From the NCBI GenBank assembly GCA_025403435.1, contig CM046341.1:6519462-6583461 (forward strand): a DNA stretch of 64,000 nt. The letters run 5' to 3'. The translations under genes and the position numbers were made by a program. Below are positions 10,471 to 23,341 of this stretch, piece after piece. Within the stretch, counting starts at the first letter, position 1; each line of letters starts with the position of its first letter. The notes under the pieces were generated by a model. That model made no database searches. It had not been told where the DNA came from and saw nothing but the letters and a program-made list of their open reading frames with translations. The stretch is from Artocarpus heterophyllus (taxonomy: Eukaryota > Streptophyta > Magnoliopsida > Rosales > Moraceae).

Positions 10471-12435
10471 TGTAACACCCCTATGTGGGGGTTAATAGTT
10501 TTAAATAAATAAAAATAATTTTAAATTTTATATTATTTAAATCAATTAAACAATGCCCATGGGTCTTTAAACAACAAGAAAAATAAAAATAAACGTTTTA
10601 AATACAAACCACAGTTTTTAGTGTAGCACCAAATATATATAATTACAGTCATCATCACCATAGTACAATTCCCAAATAACTTAACACAGCCATAAAAAAA
10701 ATAATACAACTCTTACATGTTGTAGATAAGTTGTAATTAAACAGGGTCTTCTAACACGAAAACAGCAGGATTGTTTTCGTTTATTCCTCTTCAAATATGT
10801 TGCACTGAGTTCCACCTGAGATATGAAGATATGATAGGGATGAGCATCGACATGCCCAGTAGGGAAATCATGACTCACCTTATGGTTTATCCATTACCAC
10901 ATTAAAAACTGCATGGTTAGTAGGTTACATCATATTCCAGATTATGAGGTTTATTATGATCACATCTTATGGATACCGTAGTTAATCATTACCAAGTGTC
11001 ATAATTACACATTTATACAAATATTACCAATCATCATTGTTCCTAGGTATCCATGTTAAATTGAGTATCACTCAACTCATCGAAACCCAAATGGGCGCAC
11101 TTGATCACCCCATAAACATTCCAAGGGTGTTCCGGTGAGGGGACATCAAGCCCCGAGTCCTCACCAAATCAATTCCTGTACAGTGTGTTCTGGGACTTTC
11201 AACCCAAGGAAGCGTCATCACCTTCCCCCTATTTTACCTTTTTGGGTATTCATGCCCAAGGACGTAACCGCCGCCCTCTTCATGTCTCACCATTTCTCTA
11301 TATTAAATCATTATTAATAGAGTCAGTTTTCCTAACCATGCTTCTCAATTTATAACATATGTCAATTCATTATGTTCCTCGCCGTACAATACAAGACGAG
11401 TCCATGTCATAGTTTCATATGTGATACTCATATAATATCAGTTCAACATAGATATATATATATTGCGGCAAAACAATCAATTTTAATTCTATAAAAACCT
11501 CACAAAAATGAGTAATAGAATCCCTACCTTTCAAGCTTATCAACAATCTTTTAATCCTGGAATCAATTAACGTTAGCTCCACACATCCTTGACCCTAAGG
11601 CATGCATAAGGACAATTAAAACTAAAGCACAACGTATAATCACATTCATAAGTGAGTTATGTGTAAACCCGTCTACTAGTGCCATTAAAGTATTTTTATG
11701 CATTAAACATGGAGAAAATGCATACTAAAAACTAAGTTTAGATTAAAGAAAACCTACCTCAAAACTTCTTTGAAAAGCACCAAAGTTTGGGTTATCAATC
11801 AAGCTTGAATTAACTTTAAAACCGCCTCGATCATCGTTGGGAATTATAATTGTCTTGGCCACAAAGAGAGCTTTGTGCTCTATGTCTTTAGTTAGAAATT
11901 TGAAGTGAGAAGGGAGAGAATGAGAACTAGAGAAGAAGGTGGTGATAGTTAAATAAAAAGATATCAAAATGCTTAAGAGGAATGAGATGTTTACGGGGAA
12001 AAGTTGTAAGAAGAAACAAAAGAGTCTTAAAGGAAAATATCATCTTGTCTCCCATGAAGACTTTTAGCAAATAATGCCAACATAATTGAGGGGATAATTG
12101 GAGTGAATTATAGAAGAAGATAAGGAAATAATTAATTAGGTGGTTGAGAAATATCTCCATGTCTTCTATGAATTGACGGAAAATAATTCAATGTCCCCTT
12201 CGGATACCTTTAGCAAAATGAGAAGAAGTCTATATAATTGAGCAATAATTTAGGGAGACAAGATTAGTAGAAGTAAGTGTTGGTAAGTTTTGAATGTTTC
12301 TTAGGAAGACTTGGTAAGAAAATACTAAAATGGTATTTTTTTTAAATGATCATAAACAACTTAGTAATTTTAAATAGTCACATTTTATTCATTAAATTTT
12401 ACAAAATTATGCCCGTTAAAAATACGGGTGTTACA
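10471..12435 (-). repeat. 3' LTR of the young chromovirus (left copy)
   Basis: This 1965-bp LTR begins TGTAACACCCCTATGTGGGG and ends ACGGGTGTTACA. Small open frames inside it recur at exactly the same offset in the right LTR and are not genes. It contains 12 bases of AT repeat near 11452-11463 where the other copy has 10, which accounts for the whole length difference. Confidence 0.95.
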
Positions 12436-12448
12436 GCTCTCCCCTCCT
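12436..12448 (-). other. Polypurine tract of the young chromovirus
   Basis: On the minus strand this reads AGGAGGGGAGAGC, immediately before the 3' LTR. A purine-rich run in this place primes plus-strand DNA synthesis in LTR retroelements. It lies about 40 bases past the polyprotein stop codon. Confidence 0.85.
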
Positions 12449-12490
12449 ATAAAAATTTCGTCCTCGCAATTTCGTACACTGATTACAATG

Positions 12491-15400
12491 TTAAAACAAA
12501 TGTGGGTACTTTTCTCTCATTTCAGATTCAAGTTCCCATGTGGCTTCCTCCACATCATGGTGTTGCCACATCACTTTCACCAGAGGAATTCCACGACGAC
12601 GTAATAATTTTATTTCATGATCCAGTATTTGAACTGGAATTTCTTCATAATTCGTATCTCCTTGAATTGGCACATCTGTCCACATGATCACATGTGAAGG
12701 GTCGGGTTCATACTTTCTCAACATCGATACATGAAACACATTATGTACATGAGACAATTGTGGTGGTAGGTCTAAACGGTATGCCAACGTTCCAATGCGT
12801 TCCACAATCTCAAACGGTCCTGTATACCTTGGTGCTAACTTTCCTTTAACACCAAATCGAGATACACCTCGTTTTGGTTTCACTTTTAAGAACACAAAGT
12901 CTCCGATCATGAACTCTAAAGGTCGCCTCCTCTTATCTGCATAACTCTTTTGTCGACTTTGAGCTGTCTGAAGACGTTCGTGAATAATCTGGATCTTGTC
13001 CGTTGTTTCTCTGATAAACTGAGGCCCAAGTTCAAGACGCTCTTCCTTTTCAGCCCAACACAATGGAGATCTACAAGGTCTACCATATAAGGCCTCATAT
13101 GGAGCCATTCTAATACTTGCTTGGTAACTGTTGTTATATGCGAATTCAACATATGGCAGCTGTGCAGCCCAATTTGTTCCAAAGTCCAGCACACAAGCCC
13201 GAAGCATATCCTCGAGAATCTGAATGACACGTTCAGATTGTCCATCTGTTTGAGGATGAAAAGCTGTACTAAAATTCAATTGAGTTCCCAAGGCCCTCTG
13301 CAATCCTCTCCAAAATTTTGACGTGAAACGTGTATCTCTATCGGAAACTATTGACATTGGCACTCCATGCAATGTCACTACCTTTTCCACGTACAATTGA
13401 CATAATTTTGAGACACTATAATTAGTTCTGATTGGGATGAAGTGGGCTGTCTTAGTTAAACGATCTACAATTACCCAAACGGCGTCATGCCCTATTTGAG
13501 TCTTAGGAAATCCAGTAACAAAGTCCATTGTCACATGATCCCACTTCCATTCTGGAATAGGTAAGCTCCTCAACTCGCCTCCAGGCTTTTGATGTTCCGC
13601 TTTAACCTGTTGGCACGTCATGCACTTAGAGACAAAGGTTGCTACATCTCGTTTCATTCCTCGCCACCAGTATTGTCGTTTTAGATCCATATACATTTTT
13701 GTGCTTCCAGGATGAATAGCAAACTTTGAACGGTGAGCCTCATCTAGCACCGCATGCCTGAGATATGGATCCTCTGGAACAACTAATCTTCCTTTGTAAA
13801 GTAAAAATCCTTCTGGCTCAATCTGCCATCCATCCAGTTGTTCTCCATTTTGTATTTGTTTCCAAACCCTACGTAATCCTTCATCGTGCCATTGTCCTTG
13901 TTTTACTTTCTGAATTAACGTAGGAGTTGCTATCACATTGAATAAGAAAGCTCTCTCGTTATCTTCATAATATTGCAAGTTGAAGTCGGCGATGGTGACT
14001 CGTCTCCAATCTTCCAATGCTAAACTGGCTATACGTCCGTTGTTCTTACGACTTAGAGCATCTGCCACGGCATTTGCTTTTCCAGGATGATATTGGATAC
14101 TAAAGTCATAGTCCACCATGTACTCAGTCCATCTTCGTTGCCTTAGATTGAGATCCTTTTGAGTAAACAAATATTTCAGACTTTGATGATCTGAATATAG
14201 CTCGAACTTTGCGCCATATAGATAACATCTCCAAATTTTGAGTGCGAAAACCACAGCAGCTAACTCAAGATCATGTGTGGGGTAGTTCCTCTCATGGGGT
14301 TTCAACTGGCGTGAGGCGTAGGCAACTACTCGTCCATGCTGCATTAACACACAACCCAAACCGTTTCCTGAGGCATCAGTGTATACTGTGTAAGGCTCCT
14401 CGTTGTTAGGTATAATCAGCACAGGTGCACTAGTGAGTCTTCGTTTCAGTTCCTCAAATGCTTCTTCACATTTATCATCCCACACGAACTTGACATTCTT
14501 CCTTGTGAGTTTTGTTAATGGAGAAGCAATCTTTGAAAAATTCTCTACGAAGCGTCGATAGTATCCAGCTAGTCCGAGGAAACTTCGAATCTCTGACACG
14601 TTCTTTGGTCGTTCCCAATTTAGCACTGCTTCAATTTTGGAGGGGTCCACTGAGATGCCTTCTTCAGAGACAACGTGTCCAAGGAACTTGACCTTCGTCA
14701 TCCAGAAATCACATTTTTCTCTTTTTGCATAAAGACCATGTTCTCTCAACGTTTGTAGAGCGATCCTCAAATGCTCAGCATGTTCTTCTTCGTTTTTAGA
14801 ATAGATCAAGATATCATCTATGAAAACAATGATAAATTGATCTAAGTACGGTCGAAAGACACGGTTCATCAAGTCCATGAAAGCCGCTGGTGCATTAGTC
14901 AACCCGAAAGGCATGACAAGAAACTCAAAATGACCGTAGCGAGTCCGAAAAGCTGTCTTTGGAATGTCCTCTTCTCTTATCTTCAGTTGGTGATATCCGG
15001 ATCGTAAGTCAATCTTTGAGAAATAGCAAGATCCTCCTAACTGATCGAACAACTCATCAATTCGGGGTAGAGGGTACTTGTTCTTGATAGTCAATCGATT
15101 AAGCTGGCGATAATCGACACAGAGCCTCAACGATCCGTCATGTTTCTTCACAAAAAGTACTGGAGCTCCCCAAGGTGATGTACTTGGTCGAATAAATCCT
15201 TTTTCCAGTAATTCGTCCAACTGCTTCCTCAATTCCACTTTCTCAGCAGGTGCCATTCGATACGGGGCAATAGAAACAGGCGCTGCTCCTTGAGTTAAGT
15301 CGATGACAAACTCAATTTCTCTATCAGGCGGAAGTCTGGGCAATTCATCTGGAAAAACATCTGAAAATTCATCCACCACAGGAGTGTGAGAGGATAGGTC

Positions 15401-17230
15401 ACTCTTCTTTAGTTCTCCATCTGAAGCAAAGATCGTCCCAAGATTGGTGAAATTCCTTCGTCCTCCAATACAAGCCTTTAGCACCGGGGCTGGCGTCACT
15501 GTTCCTGTTTTTGCCTGAAATTCGATGACTTGTCCATTCTTGGTGAATAAAGAGACACGTTTCCTATGACAATCTACTATTGCCTGGTATTTAGTTAGCC
15601 AATCCATTCCTAATATTACATCAAACTCTGTCATAGTTATTACATATAGGTCAGCCGATAGTTTATGTTCTCCTATAACAATACACACTGATTTACAAAT
15701 TATGGATACTTCAGCTATCCCGCCCATTGGTGTACTAAGGGTTAATGATGAACTACATGTCTCAGTTTCTAATTGTAGTACGGAAGCAAATAACATAGAT
15801 ATAAATGAATGAGTGGCACCAGTGTCAAATAATACATGAGCCCAAGAATGAGACACGTGAATCATACCGTCTACAACTGAGTGATCAGCCTGTTTTCCTT
15901 GTCCAGTTGTAGCCGTAATTGCATAAGCTTGTGCTGGTGCTTTTCCTTTATCACTTTTTCCTCGGTTTCCTTGGCTACTACTAGCCTTATTATTATTTCT
16001 CCCAGAAAAATATGGCCTTTGATTCACTGAGCCTTGTGGAGTCGGTTGGAAGTTCTGATTAGCATAAAAATTGGAACCCTGTGGCCGCTGTTGATAGTTG
16101 TACTGAGGCTGGAACCCTCGAGGTTGAGTTACTGAGACTTGGGAAGCTGGAGTGTTTTGCTGAGGCGCTCCACGATTTTGACTCCCTCCCCAAACAGTGG
16201 AGCCAAAATGACTTCCTTGTGGCCTTGGTGCAAAGGATGATTGTGTAGGGCGGTTAGGGCAATTTCTCCTCAGATGTCCCACTTGTCCACAGTTATGACA
16301 AGCATACGGTTGGAAACGACCACTGCCAGAAGATCCACCACCAATAGTCACTCCACTATGCTGAATGACTTGCCCTTGTGACTTCTCTTTCTTACTTATT
16401 TTCCTTTGACGCCCACCAGAACCCTTATACTCTCCATAGGAGTTATTTAGTTCTGTCTCTGCCCGCTGTGCCGCAGCTACAAGATCAAGAAAATCTGTTG
16501 ATGGAACAGCAGCTATCATTTGTCTGATTTTTGGCCTCAGGTTATTTCTAAATTTTTCGCATCTCGCCATTGGATCCGATACAGCCCCGGGATTGTAGCG
16601 AGACAATTCTATAAATCGAGCATGGTATTCAGCAACTGTTGTATCTCCCTGCACCAGGTTTTCAAATTCTCGCATCATTGCTTGCCTATGGCTCTGAGGA
16701 ATATAGGTGTTGCGAAAAATGGTTTCGAACTGCTCCCATGTAAGATTCGGCACATCATAGTCGTCTTTCTGAAGATCCCACCATTCTTCGGCTTTACCCT
16801 CAAATATATATGTTGAAAAGCTAACCCAATACTCCCGTGGAATCCTCAAGGTGTCCAACTTCTTTTTGACTGCCTTTAGCCATTGTTCTGCTATGACCGG
16901 GTTAGGTTCTCCACTAAATGTGGGTGGTTTCTGCTTCATAAACTCCTTCAACAGAGTTAGATGTCGTTGTTCGGGATCACGAACCTCCACAGGTCTTTGC
17001 ACATTTTGTAATGCTTGAAGAATTTGTCCTAAATTATTTACTTCTGGTGCAGCTGGCGGGGATTGTGTTGCATGTCGTAGTTGCTCATCTTCTTGAGCTT
17101 GTTCCATCGGTTCCGGTTGCTCAACTTCTTGAGCATGTTCAACCGGTTGTGACAGCTCAGACGATTGCATTTGACGTCTTGGTGGCATAGTTTCTACTGG
17201 CTGCGAAAATTTAACTAGGATCAGTACCAA
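12491..17230 (-). CDS. Gag-Pol polyprotein of a Tekay/Del chromovirus, 1579 residues, intact
   Basis: One uninterrupted frame encodes all replication functions of the element. Retrotransposon Gag spans about 95-260, and a CCHC zinc knuckle has C311, C314, H319 and C324. The aspartic protease has DTGA at 469-472. Reverse transcriptase spans about 650-860, with FIDD at 803-806. RNase H carries D952, E989, D1014 and D1057. Integrase has H1166/H1173/C1203/C1206 and catalytic D1236, D1297 and E1333, with 35 residues between the last two. A GPF/Y module (YTGPFEIV, about 1469-1476) follows, and the C-terminal region (about 1528-1579, ending KYPHLF) matches the Tekay-type chromodomain. All expected catalytic residues are present. 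An internal ATG at residue 15 (MPPRRQ) is the more usual start for this family. Gag and Pol are fused without a frameshift or stop. Autonomous mobility is likely but not shown. Confidence 0.95.
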   Translation of the reverse strand: MVLILVKFSQPVETMPPRRQMQSSELSQPVEHAQEVEQPEPMEQAQEDEQLRHATQSPPAAPEVNNLGQILQALQNVQRPVEVRDPEQRHLTLLKEFMKQKPPTFSGEPNPVIAEQWLKAVKKKLDTLRIPREYWVSFSTYIFEGKAEEWWDLQKDDYDVPNLTWEQFETIFRNTYIPQSHRQAMMREFENLVQGDTTVAEYHARFIELSRYNPGAVSDPMARCEKFRNNLRPKIRQMIAAVPSTDFLDLVAAAQRAETELNNSYGEYKGSGGRQRKISKKEKSQGQVIQHSGVTIGGGSSGSGRFQPYACHNCGQVGHLRRNCPNRPTQSSFAPRPQGSHFGSTVWGGSQNRGAPQQNTPASQVSVTQPRGFQPQYNYQQRPQGSNFYANQNFQPTPQGSVNQRPYFSGRNNNKASSSQGNRGKSDKGKAPAQAYAITATTGQGKQADHSVVDGMIHVSHSWAHVLFDTGATHSFISMLFASVLQLETETCSSSLTLSTPMGGIAEVSIICKSVCIVIGEHKLSADLYVITMTEFDVILGMDWLTKYQAIVDCHRKRVSLFTKNGQVIEFQAKTGTVTPAPVLKACIGGRRNFTNLGTIFASDGELKKSDLSSHTPVVDEFSDVFPDELPRLPPDREIEFVIDLTQGAAPVSIAPYRMAPAEKVELRKQLDELLEKGFIRPSTSPWGAPVLFVKKHDGSLRLCVDYRQLNRLTIKNKYPLPRIDELFDQLGGSCYFSKIDLRSGYHQLKIREEDIPKTAFRTRYGHFEFLVMPFGLTNAPAAFMDLMNRVFRPYLDQFIIVFIDDILIYSKNEEEHAEHLRIALQTLREHGLYAKREKCDFWMTKVKFLGHVVSEEGISVDPSKIEAVLNWERPKNVSEIRSFLGLAGYYRRFVENFSKIASPLTKLTRKNVKFVWDDKCEEAFEELKRRLTSAPVLIIPNNEEPYTVYTDASGNGLGCVLMQHGRVVAYASRQLKPHERNYPTHDLELAAVVFALKIWRCYLYGAKFELYSDHQSLKYLFTQKDLNLRQRRWTEYMVDYDFSIQYHPGKANAVADALSRKNNGRIASLALEDWRRVTIADFNLQYYEDNERAFLFNVIATPTLIQKVKQGQWHDEGLRRVWKQIQNGEQLDGWQIEPEGFLLYKGRLVVPEDPYLRHAVLDEAHRSKFAIHPGSTKMYMDLKRQYWWRGMKRDVATFVSKCMTCQQVKAEHQKPGGELRSLPIPEWKWDHVTMDFVTGFPKTQIGHDAVWVIVDRLTKTAHFIPIRTNYSVSKLCQLYVEKVVTLHGVPMSIVSDRDTRFTSKFWRGLQRALGTQLNFSTAFHPQTDGQSERVIQILEDMLRACVLDFGTNWAAQLPYVEFAYNNSYQASIRMAPYEALYGRPCRSPLCWAEKEERLELGPQFIRETTDKIQIIHERLQTAQSRQKSYADKRRRPLEFMIGDFVFLKVKPKRGVSRFGVKGKLAPRYTGPFEIVERIGTLAYRLDLPPQLSHVHNVFHVSMLRKYEPDPSHVIMWTDVPIQGDTNYEEIPVQILDHEIKLLRRRGIPLVKVMWQHHDVEEATWELESEMREKYPHLF

Positions 17231-17319
17231 ATGATGATGACATTAACACCTAACTTTAAAACCATTCCCAAAGATTAATTTTTAAGGTGGTGCTATACCC
17301 CCTAGGTTAATCGAACCTA

Positions 17320-17332
17320 GGCTCTGATACCA
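17320..17332 (-). other. Primer-binding site of the young chromovirus (initiator tRNA-Met)
   Basis: On the minus strand this reads TGGTATCAGAGCC, complementary to the 3' end of initiator tRNA-Met. It lies 7 bases inside the 5' LTR boundary, on the side expected for a leftward-transcribed element. Confidence 0.92.
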
Positions 17333-17339
17333 AAAATTC

Positions 17340-19302
17340 TGTAACACCCCTATGTGGGGGTTAATAGTTTTAAATAAATAAAAATAATTTTAAATTTTAT
17401 ATTATTTAAATCAATTAAACAATGCCCATGGGTCTTTAAACAACAAGAAAAATAAAAATAAACGTTTTAAATACAAACCACAGTTTTTAGTGTAGCACCA
17501 AATATATATAATTACAGTCATCATCACCATAGTACAATTCCCAAATAACTTAACACAGCCATAAAAAAAATAATACAACTCTTACATGTTGTAGATAAGT
17601 TGTAATTAAACAGGGTCTTCTAACACGAAAACAGCAGGATTGTTTTCGTTTATTCCTCTTCAAATATGTTGCACTGAGTTCCACCTGAGATATGAAGATA
17701 TGATAGGGATGAGCATCGACATGCCCAGTAGGGAAATCATGACTCACCTTATGGTTTATCCATTACCACATTAAAAACTGCATGGTTAGTAGGTTACATC
17801 ATATTCCAGATTATGAGGTTTATTATGATCACATCTTATGGATACCGTAGTTAATCATTACCAAGTGTCATAATTACACATTTATACAAATATTACCAAT
17901 CATCATTGTTCCTAGGTATCCATGTTAAATTGAGTATCACTCAACTCATCGAAACCCAAATGGGCGCACTTGATCACCCCATAAACATTCCAAGGGTGTT
18001 CCGGTGAGGGGACATCAAGCCCCGAGTCCTCACCAAATCAATTCCTGTACAGTGTGTTCTGGGACTTTCAACCCAAGGAAGCGTCATCACCTTCCCCCTA
18101 TTTTACCTTTTTGGGTATTCATGCCCAAGGACGTAACCGCCGCCCTCTTCATGTCTCACCATTTCTCTATATTAAATCATTATTAATAGAGTCAGTTTTC
18201 CTAACCATGCTTCTCAATTTATAACATATGTCAATTCATTATGTTCCTCGCCGTACAATACAAGACGAGTCCATGTCATAGTTTCATATGTGATACTCAT
18301 ATAATATCAGTTCAACATAGATATATATATTGCGGCAAAACAATCAATTTTAATTCTATAAAAACCTCACAAAAATGAGTAATAGAATCCCTACCTTTCA
18401 AGCTTATCAACAATCTTTTAATCCTGGAATCAATTAACGTTAGCTCCACACATCCTTGACCCTAAGGCATGCATAAGGACAATTAAAACTAAAGCACAAC
18501 GTATAATCACATTCATAAGTGAGTTATGTGTAAACCCGTCTACTAGTGCCATTAAAGTATTTTTATGCATTAAACATGGAGAAAATGCATACTAAAAACT
18601 AAGTTTAGATTAAAGAAAACCTACCTCAAAACTTCTTTGAAAAGCACCAAAGTTTGGGTTATCAATCAAGCTTGAATTAACTTTAAAACCGCCTCGATCA
18701 TCGTTGGGAATTATAATTGTCTTGGCCACAAAGAGAGCTTTGTGCTCTATGTCTTTAGTTAGAAATTTGAAGTGAGAAGGGAGAGAATGAGAACTAGAGA
18801 AGAAGGTGGTGATAGTTAAATAAAAAGATATCAAAATGCTTAAGAGGAATGAGATGTTTACGGGGAAAAGTTGTAAGAAGAAACAAAAGAGTCTTAAAGG
18901 AAAATATCATCTTGTCTCCCATGAAGACTTTTAGCAAATAATGCCAACATAATTGAGGGGATAATTGGAGTGAATTATAGAAGAAGATAAGGAAATAATT
19001 AATTAGGTGGTTGAGAAATATCTCCATGTCTTCTATGAATTGACGGAAAATAATTCAATGTCCCCTTCGGATACCTTTAGCAAAATGAGAAGAAGTCTAT
19101 ATAATTGAGCAATAATTTAGGGAGACAAGATTAGTAGAAGTAAGTGTTGGTAAGTTTTGAATGTTTCTTAGGAAGACTTGGTAAGAAAATACTAAAATGG
19201 TATTTTTTTTAAATGATCATAAACAACTTAGTAATTTTAAATAGTCACATTTTATTCATTAAATTTTACAAAATTATGCCCGTTAAAAATACGGGTGTTA
19301 CA
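17340..19302 (-). repeat. 5' LTR of the young chromovirus (right copy)
   Basis: This 1963-bp LTR carries the element's promoter. It matches the left LTR line by line, and the offset changes from 6869 to 6867 only at one AT microsatellite. The outer end GGGTGTTACA meets the target duplication GAGTA. Confidence 0.95.
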
Positions 19303-19307
19303 GAGTA

Positions 19308-20340
19308 GCATTACCAAAGGATGATATCGAAGTTTGGCACTAGACTTGCATAAATAGTTTTAACCATCTAAACAATGAGGGAACGATATTCTTTTTTTTT
19401 TGGCAAAATAAAAATGAATGGCAGAAAGTTTGGATAATTTAGTTAAATTGTCGTATATCCGTGATGATCAAATTTTATTTTAGGATCAAATTAGGTGAAT
19501 GCCGAATTCACCTAATAAATATAAAACTAATCTCATGATTAAATTTGGAAAACTAAGAATTTATTATAAATTGTAACTTTACGCATTATCAAAATTGATA
19601 AACTCAAGACTTATTATACATATATTTTATAATACTTGATGTTTGTTTAGTTTATAAATATTTTCACCTTTGTAATTTTTTTTAAAACTAAAAATTATTT
19701 TTATTTATAATTATCAAGTGTTTTCAAGAACTCAGTAATAATTATGAAATTTCAAACATTTGTAGCGTAAAACCTTAATATAAAGCAAAAATATACTATA
19801 GTATAAAACTCTTATATGCTACAATATTTTATTTTTAACTTTAAAATCCTCTCCGTTATAAATATATATATATATATGTATGTATTTTTTGAGAATAGAA
19901 ACTGTTATAGATATATTATTTACTAGCCTAAAGATTCAAAACTAAATTTTCCTTGAAAGGTATATACGCCGGATATAATTCCTTGTTGGTAAGATTGCCA
20001 CGCCCATCGGAATGCACAATTGCACGTCCAAACATCTTTTGACTTCATTATGTTCAGATTCCCCTTACGTGTAGGAGAGAGATGAAAAGATCGTTCTTAT
20101 CTATTGTTGATCTCTTAATCAAATAATGCACCCAACACAAGGCAACACCTAGTCTATAAATTCTCTTAAAAAAATTAAAAAAGCAAAAAAAAAAGCAAAA
20201 AAAAGAAAATATTGCTTGGGCAGTGAAAAAATAATAGAATAATAGAAAATTAGAAATAGACAGGAGTGGTCTGCATAATTACGGAACGATGCCAAGTACC
20301 CACCAGTCAGCCAATGTAATAACCAGGGGTAAAATGGGCA
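19308..20340. other. AT-rich intergenic DNA upstream of the YGL/LRDR gene
   Basis: No gene is recognisable. At about 19760-19840, phrases such as TATACTATAGTATAAAACTC and TATATGCTACAATATT resemble the interior of the MITE family at 27257 and 46198, so a decayed copy may lie here. An AT microsatellite follows at about 19863-19877. Confidence 0.5.
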
Positions 20341-20348
20341 TAAATTAG

Positions 20349-20360
20349 ACGTGTCCCAAT
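20349..20360 (+). promoter_or_regulatory. ACGTGTC motif next to a CCAAT box
   Basis: ACGTGTC at 20349-20355 is followed directly by CCAAT, about 215 bases upstream of the YGL/LRDR start codon. ACGTGTC contains the ABRE-type ACGTG core found in abscisic-acid and stress-responsive promoters. The motif is seen; its use is inferred. Confidence 0.3.
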
Positions 20361-20571
20361 CCCATTGGTTTAAAAAACAACACCGTTTCTTTTCCATACA
20401 TGTATTGAATCAAATCAACTGTCCCATCATATCATCACAAAAATCAACCATTTTTTCTGCATTCCTCAATCGCCGACATCATTGATAATTATCGTCGTTT
20501 TCTGCGTTTTCTCGAGTTTCCGATCAACGACCCCAAAAGATCTTCTGCAAGAAAAAGAAAAGAAAAAGACA

Positions 20572-22638
20572 ATGCTTGCTGTGTTCGACAAATCCGTGGC
20601 TCAGAGCCCCGATGGTCTGCAGAGCCCTCATTCATCAGATTCGGTTCCGGCTCTGAAAGATGGGTCCTTGGCTCGCCATTTTTCCTCTGTTCATCCCTCT
20701 CCCGTCACCGTCAACCTTGGCTCCTCCGGCTTCATGGCATACTCGCTCGAAAGACAGAACCCTCTTCTTCCCAGGTACGATGTATTGGGACGAACAAGAC
20801 CCAGAAGGAAATTACCAAAAACGAAAAAAAAAAAAGAAGAAATTTACCGATGCTCATTTCTTTATCGGGATTTCTTTGGTTGGTTTTTGGTTTAATTGAT
20901 CTTGATAACATTTGGGTCTCTTGGTTTGGTTTGGTTTAGTTTGTTTGAAACTAATTTAGCTAGAGTTCTTGATCTTGACCTATTGACTAATATTGATGGA
21001 CTTGGATGATTGTTTGTATTGGGTGTGTTTGTTTCTTGAGAACTTCAAGGGAAGAAAAAGAAAATTATCAGAGATCCTGGCCTATTATCTAATTTCTTGG
21101 CTGTTTGTTAGAGGTTTTAGTTTTCTAGAATCTTTCAGACAAGGATGTCTTGTGAAATTTTAAATCTTTTTTTTCCTCTCTCGCTCTGAAGTATCTGTCT
21201 TTTTTTCTTTATCCCATTTGTAGTTTCCTTTCCTTATCGTTATGTTATTAACATTTTTTTAGAATTTTGTTTCCCCAGTTCTCTTTTTTTGGGTTAATTT
21301 TTTAAGCAATTATGGATCCTTGATTTGATGTTCTTGATGCTGTGCATGCGGCCGAATGTAGAGATTTTCTTGTCTCTAGTTTCTCTGTAATTGATATATT
21401 GTTTCGTTGGATGGTTCTGATACAAGACAAAAGGCGTGATTCTTTTTATGGCTTTGGTTATGAGGCAAGGAAATATTCTATTTTTGTTGGCAATTATTCT
21501 TCTTCATTTTAACACAAGTAGGCAAATACCTTTCGTTTAGTGTTTAGTGTCCATTAGAATGAAATACTATTCTAAGAATAATACCGGATACCCAACCAAG
21601 ATGAAAGCGGCCCTCCATTGTTGATTCAGTTACAATTTTGAAGCCCGGTTATTTCTTTCCTTTCTTTATTCTGAATACATTTGAATTTAAGGTTTTCATT
21701 TAGTACCGTGATGCTTGTATTGTTTAAAGTTCTATGAGTGATGCTTCTTGTTAAAGGGTTGAAACTTTCATGATTGTTGTTTCTCATACAAGCACATCAA
21801 TTGAAATATTCATATTCCCCTCTTATTGTCAGGCTGTTTGCGGTTGTGGATGACATTTTCTGCTTGTTCAATGGCCACATCGATAATGTTGCTGCTCTTA
21901 AGCAACAATACGGGCTGAACAAAGCAGCAAATGAGGCGAGTATTGTCATAGAAGCTTACAGAACTCTGAGGGATCGAGGTCCTTTTTCTCCTGATCAGGT
22001 TGTAAGAGACATCCAAGGGAAGTTTTCATTCGTTGTCTTTGACGGCGCTTCTAAAGCCACCTTTTTTGCTGCTGTGAGTAAAACCATCCTATCTTAGCAT
22101 GTGCTAGTTCAGCGCTGTTGATCTCTCCATTTAAATTGGTCATGTTTTATCTCTTTCTTTCTGTTTACCTCCCAGCTTTCTTAATCTAACGTAATATTTT
22201 CCTTAATTATTTAGGATGCTGATGGAAGTGTTCCGTTCTACTGGGGAACCGACTCTGAAGGCAATGTTGTTCTTTCAGACAATGCTGAAATTTTGAAGGC
22301 AGGCTGTGGCAAATCTTTTGCGCCGTTTCCTAAAGGTAATGTTTGCTCTGTTTAAATGATCATACTATTGAATTAACATTTTTTTTAATACCTGCTTATC
22401 AACATAAGGACTAGGTAGCTAATCTCTGCCTCTGGTCTCTATCTCAGGCTGCTTCTTCACAACTACCGGAGGCTTGAGCAGTTTTGAGCACCCTCTTCAC
22501 CAATTGAAGCCGGTGCCAAGGGTCGACAGTTCGGGTGAAGTTTGTGGTGCAAATTTTAAGGTGGATGAAGGGTCTCGCAAAGAAAGCAGTGGCATGCCGA
22601 GGGTCGGAAGTGCAGCCAACTGGTCTTCAAACTTCTGA
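20572..22638 (+). CDS. DUF3700 aluminium-induced protein with YGL and LRDR motifs
   Basis: Exons are 20572-20774, 21833-22073, 22215-22335 and 22448-22638, all GT-AG, encoding 251 residues. The start is the MLAVFD typical of the family; upstream in-frame codons belong to the leader. The family hallmarks are present: YGL at 94-96 (QQYGLNKA) and LRDR at 113-116 (RTLRDRGPF). The DUF3700 body (about 2-230) is related to class II glutamine amidotransferase folds but starts with Met-Leu rather than a catalytic Met-Cys, so amidotransferase activity is not expected. FSFVVFDG, DGSVPFYWGTDSEGN and FTTTGGLSSFEHP are further conserved blocks. Relatives respond to aluminium, auxin, sugar starvation or wounding; the molecular role is unknown. 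The gene converges on DMC1, with about 700 bases between the stop codons. Confidence 0.93.
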
Positions 22639-23341
22639 CCTGATATCGGTTTCTGTGTGGCACAGTTTTCGACATTCTTGGGCCTTGCTTCCTTTTTCAC
22701 CCATTTTTTTTTCCTTCGCATGGGTTTATATGGTGACTCTACTGCTTTTAAAATGAGCTTACCTTTTCCCTTTTTTTTTCTTTTTCCCTCTTTTGACACT
22801 TGAAACCAAGACTTTGATCACATCTATGTTGAGTGCTCTGAAAACCTCAGACTGGACTAGAGGACTTTCTGGCATGTAAAATCTAAAAGTACGACCTTTA
22901 GTAAAGACTTGATGCTGAACGTGGTTCGCTTCTTGTTTCACATATTTGTCTTTTATCTCTTACTGTCTTTGAGTCAGGTTATTCCTGATAAGTTTAAATT
23001 AATTTTTTTTTCTACCTCAAGAGGAACTAAAAAAGTCCCCTTAAAAAATAGACAATGATGTTAAGCTGCAGAATATAGTGAAGTAGATGCACTAATACGC
23101 TTGCCTTTTTGATACACCCAACGAAATTGTTTACGGCAAGTTACTAATTGCTTTAGGTGCTGATTGCTAAATATACGATATCCGGGGCGTTGGCCAGAAC
23201 AGGGGAAGCCCTTCTATGCTAGTAAGGTTCAAACCTAAAGTTGTCTGACATGCAACTTGTATCCAACTGCAATAGGCATAAAGATGGAACACTCACTATT
23301 TTATCTTACATGTGTCCACGAGGTAAATAGAGATTCTTGCT
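22639..23341. other. Convergent 3' region between the YGL/LRDR gene and DMC1
   Basis: This interval should hold the 3' UTRs of both genes. I see no further coding frame or RNA gene. Confidence 0.5.

Larger units (their letters stand above)
10466..19307 (-). mobile_element. Complete young Ty3/gypsy chromovirus (Tekay/Del type), with target duplication
   Basis: The element occupies 10471-19302 and is flanked by a perfect 5-bp target duplication, GAGTA (10466-10470 and 19303-19307). It is transcribed leftward: the 5' LTR is 17340-19302, the PBS 17320-17332, gag-pol 12491-17230, the PPT 12436-12448 and the 3' LTR 10471-12435. LTR ends are TGTAACACCC and GGGTGTTACA. The two LTRs appear identical except for one TA unit in an AT run, and the polyprotein frame is unbroken. 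Together these point to a very recent insertion. Chromoviruses carry a chromodomain on the integrase that can direct insertion toward heterochromatin. Confidence 0.95.

Noticed and set aside
10681..12160. Several 60-77-codon frames within the left LTR, repeated at 17550-19027
   Set aside because: They occur at the same offset in both LTRs, overlap one another and show no domain. They are chance frames in noncoding LTR DNA.
12346..16816. Plus-strand and alternate-frame frames across the chromovirus gag-pol
   Set aside because: They are shadows of the 1579-residue polyprotein on the minus strand.
20149..20397. 82-codon minus-strand frame rich in Phe upstream of the YGL/LRDR gene
   Set aside because: It reads A- and T-runs in promoter DNA and has no homology that I recognise.
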